Shown in pieces: positions 11,856 through 23,918 of a DNA stretch of 64,000 nt. Within the stretch, counting starts at the first letter, position 1; every line of letters begins with the position of its first letter. The notes beneath the pieces are model-generated. The model was not told where the DNA came from. It did no database searches and saw only the letters and a list, made by a program, of their open reading frames with translations. This stretch comes from Psilocybe azurescens. Taxonomy: Eukaryota; Basidiomycota; Agaricomycetes; Agaricales; Agrocybaceae. A program made the position numbers and the translations under genes. Location of the stretch: the NCBI GenBank assembly GCA_023853785.1, contig JAJIRX010000581.1, positions 1-64,000 on the forward strand. The letters run 5' to 3'.

Positions 11856-14461
11856 GATAGTACTGTTGTTAAGCGCTTCTAGGGTTCATGACAGTATTCA
11901 GAGCGCCAGAAATGCCCAATGGTAGTAGGAAGAAAGTGAGTTCGTGGACGGTGGCGGGTATGATTTGGTAAGGACTACATTGTCACGAACGCGCTAAGGT
12001 AACGGTAATCATATATCAGGTGATCATGTTGTCGGGGTTTGAAGTCGTATGGAATGTGTATCTTCCTTTCGTTTTGCCTCTTTCCTCGTTTCTATTCTAT
12101 CCACAAATCTACCTCGTTGCTCCGTATGAATGCCTTGGTAATATCATGGCTGTTTTTTTATTCGGACGATAAGTAATTTACAGATGCTGAATGTTCTCCA
12201 TCTGGCGAATCCCGAAGCTACACTGTAACCCTAAACTATCTAGGCTTGGGCTAGGCTTGGGCTAGGCGGTGATTTTAATATCTCACAGGTCCGTTACGCG
12301 CCAGTCGGACTTACTCACACCACCGGATTTTAGTGGCGCGCCATGGTCATGGTCATGGTCATACTTGCCAAATTATGCCTCTTAAGCCTCGCTAAATGAG
12401 GCTCAGCCTACTTCACTTCTCCACGTTATCCTCAAGCGGGCATATTGACTAATATGTGTGTACATCGATCAACCTTGGACTAGTGGTGCAGTCTGTGTGC
12501 AGTAACACTTCATTATTGCGCATTCTGGTGGTATCAGACAGGTTTCCCGTCCTCTTGACCTCTTCAACATTATCCCATATATTCTTCATTCACCTTTCTC
12601 GCGCAGAAGTTTACAAAGCTTCCGTACTAGGAAATTTTCTGGAACTGCTCCTCGTATTTATACGACACCTGCGAGTCTCGTGAAGCTTTGTGATCAACCC
12701 CAGTCTAAAATGGGCGTCTTAGCGAAAGACATGCCATTCGGCGAATGTTTTGTATTTATAACAACTACGACTGCTAACAAGCCACCTAGTCGCAATAGAC
12801 CACAATGCCACTTCATAGCCGCAGATTCTTGCGCATTTGCCTCTGTCGGCATGCATTTACTATTATATTTTCTGCGTGTATACCAACCTGACTATGGAAG
12901 GAAACCTTGCACCTTTCTCAGTCGTAACAAGCGCCTATGGCTAGATGCATTGGAAATCTGGAGATTGATTTTAGTGGTCATCAAAAACGCAGGAGTATGC
13001 AAAATTTTCAACCCACGACCTTCGGGCCACCCCATTTCTTGTCCCAAAACAAACAGTGGAGGAGCCATAACCATGGTCTGTTCGAGGCAGAAAAATATCT
13101 CACTTCCATGAACTTCTGGAAGCTTCGCGTGTATACATGACGATGGATGTCTGAAAGTATTTAAACTCTCCATGGATCTATTTCACTCTTCAGCAGCCTT
13201 CCTGACTTGCCCATCCTCTTACTGAAACCCTGCATAACTCCAAACTCAACTAACAGATGCCATGCTCTTAACAAATACATCATCTTTTCTGATCGTACGT
13301 TAATATGCTGACGGGTATATAATCATTGAACTCATCTTATGCAGTCCATTCCCACATGGTACTCTTTCCGCCCGCCTCTTGCGGTCCAGAGTACCAATAT
13401 GACATCACCTTCAGCCATCAATAAATACTACTTAATGTAGCTATTTCTCCCTGGCCAATTAATAAATACTCAACAGACGACAGCCCTAATGTCAAATCTG
13501 TTGAATCTACTGATTATTCAACCGGGTTGTCTGATACTGTGTATTGCTGCAACTTTCAATCACTTGGGTCCAATTTTTTATGCGGTAGAGTTCTGTCACC
13601 CATTCATTAGTTTTTAATCTAAATCCCATTTTTAGGCCTTATTTTGAGCTCTCACTTGCTCCGGGATTTGACTTGATCTAATAGACCCGTGTTAATTTTG
13701 GCTCAGAGGTCTCAGAGGGTCAGAAGTACACATCTGATGTAGTGCACGACTTTCTCTGTAGTTAGCAATGCACCTATCTTTCTCACTATATTCAAGTCAT
13801 AGTCTTCTTTAATGCTTCAACTGAGACTTGGCCTGGTGCTTAAAGCCGACAAGGGTATGATAGGGGTCATTCCTGTGACACGGACTTACGCTGTAGTAAC
13901 ATCAGATGACGTGACAATAACCCAAAATAACCAAGTTGTGACTAGTCTATGGAATAGGTTCCAGGGTGAGAAGGATAAATTGAGTTCTTTAAAGGAGACT
14001 CACGTAACGGGAGGTACTGATTAGGCATATCTGCCCGGTTGCGAAAGTATCGTACGAGGATTTGTCAACAACGATATTACGCACCAAATGCAAGTTTATC
14101 ATCGCCTTATATCGCAGTTTGAGGGTGCGAGAAACAGAATTTTCGAGAAAACACCACGTCTAGAATTCTTGTTGGGGTGAAGCCTTTTCAGTTTTTAACA
14201 ACGTCAGTCATAGATTAAGGACAAACCATCATATTGAATGCACAGTAACTGACTCGAAACCACGAATAAGGAACACCGAATGCTGAGTGGGAACTTGAGA
14301 GGTGGGAGTTCCAAGTCAAGGTTGAACGACGTCAAGAATTATATAATTCATAGATCGATATTAGAAATCAAACTTGGTACCTAGCGACATCCGGCCATCA
14401 TGCGGCAGAGCCAAATTTTGAGCAGTCCAGTCGTCCTCCTTTTCTCGCATACAAAATCATA
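11856..14461. other. Long intergenic stretch with short tandem repeats and doubtful ORFs
   Basis: Holds the Sae2 promoter. An 11-bp unit (GGCTTGGGCTA) is repeated nearly three times at 12243-12270, and TCATGG about three times at 12340-12362. Open frames at 12680-13111 (+) and 12892-13173 (-) overlap each other, match nothing I know and lack convincing introns, so I do not call them. A CTCTTC/TATA-rich segment at 13170-13440 could be a transcript without a clear product. Confidence 0.4.
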
Positions 14462-15743
14462 ATGTTCTTCGACCTTAATGTTCCCATTCAAAAGGTCGAA
14501 CAAAGAATAAACGCGTCGAAGAAGGGGAAACAACCACAGCAAGAAGCTACAATATCATGGACACCCTCCGAAATTGTTGACATCGAAACGCGCATCGACC
14601 TATTAGTCCACTGTGAGTGACTTTTATCTTTCGTGGTGGCCTACTGAGCGATTTCAAGTAGGATACTCTGTGATTGGGATTTCGCAGACGGTGTATAAAA
14701 AGGTCGATCCGAAATCGCATGTCAATGTTCTGGATGGCCTGCTCAGTCGACTTCGAACCCGACCGGGAATTGTGTACTTGAAACGGCTGAACATCGTGTT
14801 AGATTCAGAGAGTGAAAAAGGCTTCGGTCTGGTAAATTTTTGTTGTCTTCGGAAGATAATATTATGCCTTATGATATTTTCTAGATCAACGCTAATACCT
14901 CCTTATTCAATGGCTATGATCTCATTGCTCTTGTGCCCACAACACACAACACATTCTCTCTGGCGTGTCTGACACATAGCATGCCCACACCGCTCACCGC
15001 CCATATCATCTCACTCCCTCTGACATTGCCCCGCCTCCCATATCATCTCAAACATACACTCATTCGCACCGCGTTAAAAATGGCGCCGTCTTTGAGATTA
15101 ACTACGTCGGGGCTCTCGGCGGGGAGAATGATCCAGTTCTCGTGGAAGCCAACGCGGCTGAAAGCGGTGCTGCTGCTAAGAGAAATTGGTGGGCAGCCAC
15201 CCGTGAACTTGTCCGGGTGACGAAAGGCAAGGGACTCGTTATAAGTGGTGGTGTCGTATCTGAGGCGGATTTCCGACCACCGCGAGACATTGGCAACATG
15301 TAAGTCACTCGTCATCTCAATTACCGTGGAAGAAATTTAATTGTTTTTGTCGTCATAAGAATTGCTCTTCTTGGACTCTCACAAGATGCTGCCCATGATG
15401 CGTTAACAAAAACGCCCAAGTCGCTTATAATTCGTGCAGGTGTGTACTCCAATCACTACCACAGTTTGAGTTACAATTTTGACTTTGATTCCTTACAGAA
15501 ACGCGGAAAACATACAGAGCGGTACTGTCAGAACCAAAGGTTGTCTTCCCATCGCACTTGGTACCGACAGAAGTTCCAGACATGAAGTCATCTGATGATT
15601 CGCAAGAGCCCCAAGAGACCACGGACTCCAACACGCTCAAACGTCTGCGGGAAGATAGTGGACCTGGAGCTGCACCTTCACCGCACTCATCGACAGGTGC
15701 AGCCAAGAAAAAGAAACGCAGGCCAAATAAGGAAGCGATCTGA
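14462..15743 (+). CDS. RPP1: Ribonuclease P/MRP subunit p30 (Rpp30/Rpp1)
   Basis: Role: protein subunit of nuclear RNase P and RNase MRP, which process tRNA 5' ends and rRNA precursors; the family has a TIM-barrel-like fold. Seen: it starts MFFDLNVPI, the family signature. Five exons: 14462-14612, 14659-14831, 14885-15299, 15360-15439 and 15499-15743. Later conserved parts are LGYSVIGISQTVYKK, RPGIVYLKRLNIVLD, FEINYVGAL, the hallmark TRELVRVTKGKGLVISGGV, and NIIALLGLSQDAAHDALT. The Lys-rich C-terminal tail ends KKKKRRPNKEAI, probably a nuclear or RNA-binding signal. About 355 residues, somewhat longer than yeast Rpp1. Odd: the A5 run 15076-15080 must be A6 for TALK to read into NGAVFEINY; otherwise the gene is clean. 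Confidence 0.9.
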
Positions 15744-17525
15744 TCTCTTTCAATGTATTTCGTAACGACGAATCTGTACGCTGCGTGCAATCAAAGTATT
15801 GTTATGAAATGAAATTCATCTCAGAAAACTCTTACTAGCAGGCCTCTAGCCCCAAACCTCACTGGCTACTCAAGGTTGAGCCGGTCTTCCAGCGCTGCGT
15901 ATTATATAGGCCATCCTGAAAGCTTTGGAGCTTTTATTTCCGCCGGTACTTGCACGTACCTGGGTAGGTCTTTACCCACCTTTATCGTGAACTTGATTTA
16001 CTTGGCACGTTCTTCGATTACCTCTGCCTCACGATACCAGCGATAATCACGCCTGAGCATTCTCAAATCATAAATCACCCTTGAAATGCACAGCAACACC
16101 TGCATATTAGGCAAACATTGGCTTCCCCTGGGACATTTGGAATCTTCCAAGAGACTTCCGTCATCTTGGACAGAATGAATTCGGACCACGAGGTTTGTTG
16201 AAAATCCCAACGCCAGGGCGAATGATACTTGGAAGACTTCTTTTATTCCTCAATAGTTATTTCCATGATACCCGATCCTTATTAGGGATCACCCTGGAAG
16301 AAGGGTACTGATCAGGGTTGACAGAGTATGCCTCGAGGATGATCACGTACGACTTGAACATTGTACGTTGCTAAGATTTTGGATACTCGAATACCGGTTA
16401 AGACTCATCCATTATGTCATAATGCTTTGTATCACCGGCATGTAGTAGCAGTGAAGCGTGAATTTTTATTTGTTAACTTTGTCTGACAACGCTGATTTTT
16501 CTTTTATGTTCAGAACCTTTTGCAGTAGCCATACTAGACCATGATCACTCCCGCTTTCCAACGGGCGATTCACTCCTTCAATTTGCTTTTAGAAGTTCCA
16601 GCCGGTCTGGCCGTCTGGCGGTAATCTCTAGCTGATAAGAACTCAAATTGTTAGGATCCTGGAGATGACCTACTTTGATCGCACACTTCATGGGCCGGTT
16701 GTATGAATTAAAGTATTATGGGCACATGAATTGGAGGTTATGGACTAGCTTAAAAGGTCGCAAGTCTTTTGTTTTTCTCACAGATCCAGTGTCTCTGAAC
16801 TTCTCTTGAGAAGCCCATTCAATCCAGGGGACGATTGTTTTCCTTAATGATGCAGTACGACATGCACTGCGGTTCTTTGAGTGTCCACCCTACTCAGTAA
16901 AGAGCGCTCTTGTTCACCGGCAGTATGTGCAAACTATGTAGATCCGTAGGAGTTCACCTGAAACTTTCATCGACATAGCTCTGCACGAATGTTATCAGTT
17001 TTGTTATAGACCGGGCCGCCGAGTTATGCGTTCTTTTTAAAAGGAGCACTTCTCTCTCCGCTTTTGATTGAGTTCTAGTACGGTACGTACCTTGACCGTG
17101 TTTATTTTAGTCCGCAAGGCAGCCTTCCATGCAGGCCTTGGCATTCCACATGGACAATTACGTCCAAGTTTCATTTTCAATTGAATTCATCTGCAGATTC
17201 TGCACTTGCGATTCTGCTTCTTGACCTGTTTGCCTGCGTTTTCCTGGATGTGTGTCGTTTGAGGGTGTCACGAGACCACCACTAACCATAAATATCGCCG
17301 TCATTGGCAAGTCATTGGCGCCGTCATATCCGAGTCCGAACCATCTCTTGCCGCACACTACTTAGGATAGTTGAGTTTGCCCGTTGACCCTGCTTCGCCG
17401 TAATTTCTCGCCTCCACGACACGAGGCTGACAGGTTCTCTCGATATATAATGCCAAATCTCCACTGGCCAGCCTCAGACAAACCTAGCACCCTTCCCACA
17501 GGCAGGAGCTGTGGTGGCAGTAGCA
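15744..17525. other. Intergenic
   Basis: No conserved frame seen; a minus-strand open stretch at 15998-16210 has no homology I can recognise. Probably contains the RPP1 terminator and the promoter of the next gene. An untranslated first exon or a missed N-terminal exon of the solute-binding-fold gene could lie at 17400-17525. Confidence 0.4.
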
Positions 17526-18819
17526 ATGATGTTCTTCGACTTTCTTAACGACATCTTCAACCGTACAAAATCCAGCCATTCCATCTTCTCAGAGCTTTCC
17601 GATGAGAAGAGTTCTTCTAGCACATATGTCTGTGCCAATGATGACATGAAACACTCATTTACTTCGTCTGGCAACGATGCTGGGATTTTAACTCCAATTT
17701 TACGTTCAAAGCCCAGCGCCATCTATGACGGGGGCTATCGTGAACGTGCACAGCGTCGTGGCGTGTGCTTACGTATTGCCAACGGAGGTGCTGGACAGAC
17801 AGGTCTCATCCAGGCCTGGGCCAACGCTTTTATACGTTACATGGTCACTCATAAAGGCGTCGAACCTTTCCAAGTGAGTTGTGAGCTTACTTCTCTCCGG
17901 CTTTGATGTTATCTCAATGACCCTTCCGTAGGTTGCTTGGTATCTTGGTGACACGACTGAAAGCCTTGCCTTTTAGCCTCTGGAGAGGTTGACATAGCCG
18001 TGACTTACAACCCAGCCGCCGAGTCGCAGCTAATTCGATCTGGTTCTGCGGCCGAGACAGTATACGTATTTCGAGTGAGTCCTTGCCCTTCAATATATCA
18101 TAAACAAAAGCATTAATTTCTTCACTAGGATCATTTCCTTCTCGTTGGACCAAAATCCAATCCGGCAAAGTTAAAGGAGGACGATGACATCCTAACTATG
18201 TTCAGCAAAATAGTTTCAAGTGGCAATGCCGATATAGTTGTAAGACATCCTGGGTTATCGAGTTTATGGATAAGGCCGTGATTAATCTAGGGCTTTAATT
18301 AGAGTCCACCACGCCAACGGCCGCCGACACGCTTCCTCTCTCGATATGACAAGAGTGCTACGAATATCAAAGAAAGCTTGTTATTTGCCACAATTGGACA
18401 GGTATCTATTTCTATTTGCTACTTAATTTAGCTTGCATGGAAACTGCAACTGATACTACAATTTTTAGGTCCCTTGGGCGCTTGACTGTTCAAAATGGTA
18501 CCACCAGTACCCACGGTTTCCCAAAGAAGCTCTAGAAGCGGCAGCAGCCCTGTCCGAATATGCTCTCATCGACAAAGGAACATGGCTAGACGCCCCCGAC
18601 TCAGTGACATCTCACTTGAAGATCTTCAAAATCGGAAGCGATAATGCTAACGACCTCCTACTCAATCCCGCTCACGCTTTGTTGGGGAAACAGGTCTCTG
18701 CTGCTAACCAGGATCTATGCAAGGCATTTATGATATGGGTCACTGCTTCGAATGGTGGACAGAAGGTCGTTGGAAGTTTTGAGAAGAATGGTCATGTTTT
18801 GTACTCGAAAGCGCCTTGA
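17526..18819 (+). CDS. Solute-binding-fold (PBP-like, TupA-related) protein
   Basis: Seen: five exons (17526-17873, 17932-18074, 18129-18239, 18303-18401, 18469-18819), about 351 residues. Conserved parts: AIYDGGYRERA, LRIANGGAGQTGLIQAWANA, VAWYLGDTTESLAF, VDIAVTYNPAAE, DHFLLVGPKSNPAKL, SRYDKSATNIKESLLF, VPWALDCSKWYHQYPRFP and LLLNPAHALLGKQ. These match the type II periplasmic-binding fold of bacterial tungstate/molybdate receptors (TupA), of which many fungi carry copies. Function in fungi is not established; an oxyanion-binding role is inferred from the fold only. No signal peptide is visible at the chosen start (MMFFDFLNDIF), so the N-terminus may be incomplete. Odd: the T4 run 17971-17974 must be T5 to read LAFLASGEVDI. 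Confidence 0.8.
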
Positions 18820-19190
18820 TTTCGGAGGAAATGTGTTACGCCTAAGGAAATATCTACTGAGCTTTGTCAAAAGTTGTATTAATGATAGTGGCTTCGAGAT
18901 CTAAAAATAGACATCGACGTTAACTTCAGCTGGCGCTTATTCACCGCCTCGTCTTTGAAGATAAATAACTTAGTTTATGTTTATGCCAGCATTGACAAGT
19001 CAGTCATAGCAGTCAGAAATAAGAACTCTTTAACTGAGGCCGGAAGTCACGAGAACGGCTAAATATGATCACCTTTCCTTCTTCATTCGACCATGCAAAT
19101 ACCGTTGGCAATCCACAAAAGAAATCAGCTTATTACTTCGGACTCTCCAGACAGTCTGGTAAAAAACAATAGCGTAAGGAATTTCCCCAA
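18820..19190. other. Intergenic between convergent genes
   Basis: 371 bases between convergent genes, expected to hold both terminators. No other signal. Confidence 0.5.
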
Positions 19191-20220
19191 TTAGACATAC
19201 TGTTGACGACGTTCGGTCACAGCCAAAAACGGATCGTTCCTGTCCAACCATCGCATCACAGGTGCTTCAGCACCGGAAGGGAACACCGGCGGGGGCTGTT
19301 TCGCCACTTCGATTGCACGCAAAGCGGCGACGAGGATAATCACAGAGGCTATAACCACTGCAGATGAGGAGAAAAGAAATCGGTTCAGCAATTGCATCGA
19401 GTATAATAGAGTAGAATCGACCGGAAGAGTGGGTAAGTGGGTAAACCAAGTCTATAATACTTACTGATTAAGGCTGCCAACCAGGAGACAGTGGCCATGG
19501 CCGTAACGCCGTTGCAGCATCCTTGACCGATGGCTTTGAACAGCTCGTTGTGTCCGGAAAAGCATCTTCCTGGGAGCTTGATCGTCAGAATGATGCCTGA
19601 AACTGTGCAAGGAAGTGAACGTCAATGTTATTTGCTAGGTGATGAGCGAGAGAGGAGAGGAGAAATAGAGAAAGTCGTGCGTAAGCAACTCACTGGCAAA
19701 TAGCACCACGACGCCAGCTGAACAAGCGGCATCGATGAGGGTGGGATCGCTAGATTCGTCCTTCGCCCGTTGTATCCTGAGAGAGAGAGAAAGAGAGAGG
19801 TAGAAATGAGAAAATGTCAGGTACAGAGAAAATGGAGAGCACATACAAATAGATACACGACGCGAAGTGTCCCAGAGCCAATATGATTGCGAAACAGACG
19901 ATCCCGAAGAGAAGCACTGAACACATAATAAACAAATTGAGTATAGAATAGTAGGATTCAAGTTCAAAATCGATCGTACCATCTTTCTTTGGATGGAGAT
20001 ACGAGAGTGTCAAAATCCCAAGCAACAGGTTCAAAGTAGCCAGGAAGATGGCAATTCCTACAATAGTGATAGAAGAAGAGTCATGAGAACCAAGTACAGT
20101 ATTCAAAGATGTACAATGCTCACCAATATAAAGCCACCTTTTGCAGATTATTTCAACCACACTCTTTAGACGTATGTGTAGGAGACCGGGCCCGCCGGAC
20201 TCGTTCATCATAGCTGCCAT
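19191..20220 (-). CDS. Multi-pass membrane protein, unknown family
   Basis: Not recognised. Seen: a fully consistent multi-exon gene without frame errors. Exon 1 (20220-20124) starts MAAMMNESGGPGLLHIRLKS; later exons encode hydrophobic segments around IAIFLATLNLLLGILTL, LLFGIVCFAIILALGHFA, SAGVVVLFAISGIILTI, CCNGVTAMATVSWLAALI and VIASVIILVAALRAIEV, then a short polar tail ending TERRQQYV at the stop 19191-19193. That gives four to five membrane spans in about 220 residues, the size and spacing of MARVEL-like tetraspan proteins, but I see no diagnostic motif. A second membrane gene lies just upstream in the same orientation with its own promoter. No function is proposed. Confidence 0.65.
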
Positions 20221-20812
20221 GTTGTTTTGTTTTTGAGGGGTTAATAGAAGGGTGTGTTAAGTCGTGTGAGTCGTGTAAATCCGTCAACGGATAGGACAGC
20301 AGATTGTCGAAGGCGCCGCCGAATGACAAGGAGAGGGGATTAGGTCCAGCCTGGTTGTGGTGGTGGTCAACAACAACGTTCCACTGGGCTTAACGAAATC
20401 CGAAATCCCATTTGATCGCTACCATCAAAGGTGATGAAACTCCTCCGCTAAGCGGGGACTACTTGTTCGTTAAGCAATGCCGGTCGGCGTTGACCTCAAA
20501 CCTCTATCAGTATCATCGGTCAGTACATCGTATTTTGCATCTTTCTGGTAATTGTGGGATTTAATAGTATTTCAGATTTACTAATGCTAAAAATCTGCTC
20601 GCCAATACATAGTCTATTCGATCATAATAAATTAAGACGAACTATTCCTCACAAGCAGTTTATACTCCGAAAACACGCCGAATGAATCTGAAACCGGCAT
20701 ACTGTACAGCCTCACCTCGTTCATTGTGAGTTCTGGACCCCTTTAAGTATGCACTATACCTGAATCTTGAGCGCTGGCGGGTATGCAAGTAAACGGCAAG
20801 GGCGGACCCTAC
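20221..20812. other. Intergenic, promoter of the membrane protein gene
   Basis: Between two same-strand membrane genes. Nothing recognisable beyond AT-rich sequence around 20560-20650. Confidence 0.4.
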
Positions 20813-21848
20813 TTATAATCGAAGTTGCCCTTCTGGTTCCAGTGAATCATCCTCGATGCCATCGGCGATGGTCGAACTAGCCCACGCTCTCTGGCTCTCA
20901 TCCTCTGGAAGGTCTATGGGCGAAGGAAGCTCCGCCAGAATAGGATCCTTTCGTGGGTTTCTTGCAAGCGTATAGACGACATAGGATGTCCAGAATACTT
21001 CATAAGAAATGTCAAGGATGAGTCGGCATGTAGTTAAGACGTAATAGTAGGATTCCACTCCGAAATAAAGGTGCTCACAGATTAGAATGGAGAGCCACAG
21101 AAGAAAGTCGACGTAGTTCCTGAGCTCGCAGTTGTAACGACATTTCAAGGATATCCGGAGACCAATGAGTTGGGACACTGTGAAGGCAATGATGATGTTA
21201 GAGACGTGAGATCAAGCAACGGCAACACAGTATGTAGCTTTGGCATGCCAGTCCTGTCACTGTCCGTAGAGAGTAAGACTCACCGAAAATCTTCACAGCA
21301 ATGAACAAAAGGGTACATAGGTGCGTTTTCGAGCGCGTCAGTATGCTGGCAGAGCGGCGATTGTTGCTGTACCAGTGCCTGTATACAGAAGGAAAGTCAT
21401 ACTTCGTTGAGCGGTCTGCAGGGTGCTGGCGCTACCAGAGGTTCGTTGAAAGCTCACAGAACAGCAATAGGAACAGATAACAAAAGGCCAGACGTAAACT
21501 TCGTCAGCCTGTACCAGACATCATCCTCCATATCTATGAAGAGCTTCATTGTAAGTAATGGTCATGATATTTTTGCGCCATTCAGTTACTTAAGAGTAGT
21601 ACAGGAGACGAACCTTGTAGAGTCATGTACAAAAGATAAATGACTATCATACCAAAGAACTCCAGCACCCCTGTCGCACATTATCAAGGATGAGCCCTAG
21701 AAGATGAAGACACGAGCGCCCGACCCAAACTCACCATAGTACGATCGAGGATCCCATATCACATTCTTCTTCCAATGGTTCCAGATAGCGCGTGGGTGCA
21801 GCGATGCCTCTTCGTCCGACTCAATAATTCGAAGAGTTGGTGCTTGCA
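20813..21848 (-). CDS. Multi-pass membrane protein, unknown family
   Basis: Not recognised. Seen: five exons on the minus strand with clean GT-AG junctions. The start at 21848 gives MQAPTLRIIESDEEASLHP and an aromatic IWNHWKKNVIWDPRSYYG. Hydrophobic segments follow: FFGMIVIYLLYM, FTSGLLLSVPIAVLHWY, LCTLLFIAVKIF, YVDFLLWLSILICEHLYFG and SYEVFWTSYVVYTLARN. The acidic cytosolic-looking tail ends EPEGQLRL at 20813. About 250 residues with four to five spans. The absence of frame errors here contrasts with neighbouring genes. It is not obviously a paralogue of the gene at 19191-20220. No function is proposed. Confidence 0.6.
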
Positions 21849-22147
21849 TTTATAATTAATTGTGGGAGAAAAGGAGAAAAGACAGTGGGTGATAGTGATA
21901 ATGAACTGTGAAGCTTTGAGGCTTTGAAGGAACTGTTCCTAATTGCACGCGCAAATACGATACTCGGAGCCTTTAAGAGTCATTGAAATGCTGTCACGAG
22001 TAAGCCATATTACCTAACGCGGCGAAAGTTAGGGGCTATGAAGATAATTATTAGGAGACGCCATGAACAACGAAAGCCCATAAAGTGATATAGCTGTAGA
22101 CCGAGTGCGGTCATATTATACAATTACAGTTCAACGTGTTATACTAC
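21849..22147. other. Intergenic
   Basis: Short spacer between two minus-strand genes; holds the promoter of the membrane protein and the terminator of the hemerythrin gene. Confidence 0.5.
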
Positions 22148-23064
22148 TCAGTTCTTTATAGAATCTTTCTGCTCCTCTGTAGGGAACTTTGAAAACATAT
22201 CCTTGAGCTTGTCAATAGGAGCGGCCATAAGACCGGCCAATGTCTCGAAAGGAGGTTGGTTAGGTGCACTTGGGTGGGACCTAAAATTGGAAAGGGAGAA
22301 GTAAGTATAACCGTAATTGTACGATAGCAGTATGCATACCTGGTAGGAGCGAATTTCTTTGTCCGCGTGAAGCTGGCCGCCGCTTTCACTGCACCTTCTT
22401 CACCGATTGCCTTTTGCAAAAGCGGGAGATCTTCCTGCTCTTCGCTATCGTTGTGGGGTTTCAAATGATCAACGATGTTCTTGAGAAGAGCAGCGTGCTC
22501 TGATGTGCCAGGCTTCAGCGACTCTAGCTGGTATAACAGGTTCTTGACTTCCTAGAAGTATCAAATCAGCATTAATGCCATGCTCCCCACTCGACGGTCA
22601 ATGCCACAAAAAGAAAAGCATACAAACCTGATGCTCAGCTCGATCGTTATCAGCGAGTTTCTTTCCTTGCTCGCCAAGGTGTTTCTCCATGAGAGGATAG
22701 ATGACCAGCTCCTCGCCGATGGCGTGGCGGGCGACTTCCCAAGTCAAGCTGGCGGGACCAGCGCTCTTGCGCATCGGCGTCGCCGGTGCTCTTAACGTAT
22801 TGGTCATAATACGTGTACATCTGCCACAAGTAAAGTTGAGTGAGACTATACACTAGAATTGGGGGTCGGACATACCTCCTGGTGGTCCTCCGCCACGGCG
22901 TCGATGAGGGCGCCGCCGACGTGGTTCGTGGTACGATAGCTAGACATATTGCTCGCTGTTGCGTAGGCTCGCAGTGTGGGTTTGTATATTGATGTTTGGA
23001 GAAAAAGGCGAGATGGTTGTGCCAAATGCGAGAGGCGAAGTGATGAAGAAAGGCGTATGTACAT
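22148..23064 (-). CDS. Hemerythrin HHE-domain protein, probably mitochondrial
   Basis: Role (family): HHE four-helix bundles bind a di-iron centre and are linked to O2, NO or oxidative stress sensing. Seen: the N-terminus MYIRLSSSLRLSHLAQPSR is Arg/Ser-rich without acidic residues, like a mitochondrial presequence. The domain carries the expected ligand motifs DHQE, ARHAIGEELVIYPLMEKHLG, DRAEHQ and HNDSEEQEDLPLL, then FTRTKKFAPTRSHPSAPNQP. The stop is at 22148-22150 after KDSIKN. Four exons, about 235 residues. Odd: one frame change lies between ERWSRQ and LTWEVARH near 22740-22755, where an extra base is present; this is not a homopolymer error of the usual type. Relics of a paralogous hemerythrin occur at 45217-45456 and 45960-46190. 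Confidence 0.85.
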
Positions 23065-23918
23065 GACGAGGGATTAGTGATGCTTTATGTACTGTTCGAT
23101 GGTTGCGTTTATAGGCAGAAACAAATGGAGACCAAGACCGTTCGACTTACTTCTCGAGCTGAGCTATGATATCATTTGTGACTTGTAGTATGATTGATTG
23201 AAAATTAGATGGTGGAGCATGCGCATGAATGAGGTCGAGAACGGAGAGAAAGTCTTAGTTCATAGAATTATCCATTGCAGAAACAAAGAACCGAATCATC
23301 TCTCTCAATGTCCATCTGCGCAGGTTGTACAGTCATTAATCCTTACTCTAGAGCACACTATCATGAACTCGAGTTTTATCGAGATGAGAGGTCGCGATGG
23401 ACGAACAAAGACCACAAAAACTCATGACGGGGTTAAATCCGTCGCACGTCATCAATTCATTATGCAGCTATTTATAGCCAATGAGCTATTTCAGGCGCCG
23501 ATGGACGTTCCACGATTTGCAACCCAACATCGACGCTTCAAATTGAATTCGTCTGATTGGTGAAGCCAATTTGGAACTATATTGGCGAGCGTCCAAACAA
23601 GACGACTCATGTCCTCTACTTTGCGGTTATTTCTCAATGAGGACAGTGGATTTTGAGTGTGGGGATAAAATTGATTAAGATGCGGCAATGCTACAAACAT
23701 GGGTGTAAAGTGTAAATGCAAAACGAGATAGAAAAGTGAAAAAATGCAAGAGATCAAGACTTCATAAAGGTAGATGTGTATGTGTAGTTTCTCTGAAACT
23801 ATGTGCGGCTAACAAATTCATGACGACCGAACACCGTCCGAGTCAATGAGATTCAAAAAAAAAAAAGGTGTATATGTTCAACGAACAGACCCTGGTTCGC
23901 TGGTGCTCCTGAATAATA
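23065..23918. other. Intergenic
   Basis: Contains the hemerythrin promoter. Plus-strand (23198-23563) and minus-strand (23491-23757) open frames overlap each other and resemble nothing known. An A12 run sits at 23856-23867. Confidence 0.4.

Noticed and set aside
12225..12245. Telomere-like TAACCCTAAAC segment
   Set aside because: Only one and a half repeat units, in the middle of ordinary genes.
12680..13173. Overlapping open frames on both strands (143 and 93 codons)
   Set aside because: They overlap antisense, resemble no family, and have no supporting splice pattern.
13170..13440. Possible two-exon micropeptide gene (ATG at 13261, donor GTACGT, acceptor TATGCAG)
   Set aside because: The 37-residue product MLLTNTSSFLI.. 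has no CaaX motif and no known relative; the splice sites alone are too weak.
23198..23757. Overlapping + and - open frames of 121 and 88 codons
   Set aside because: Mutually antisense, with no homology and no splice evidence.
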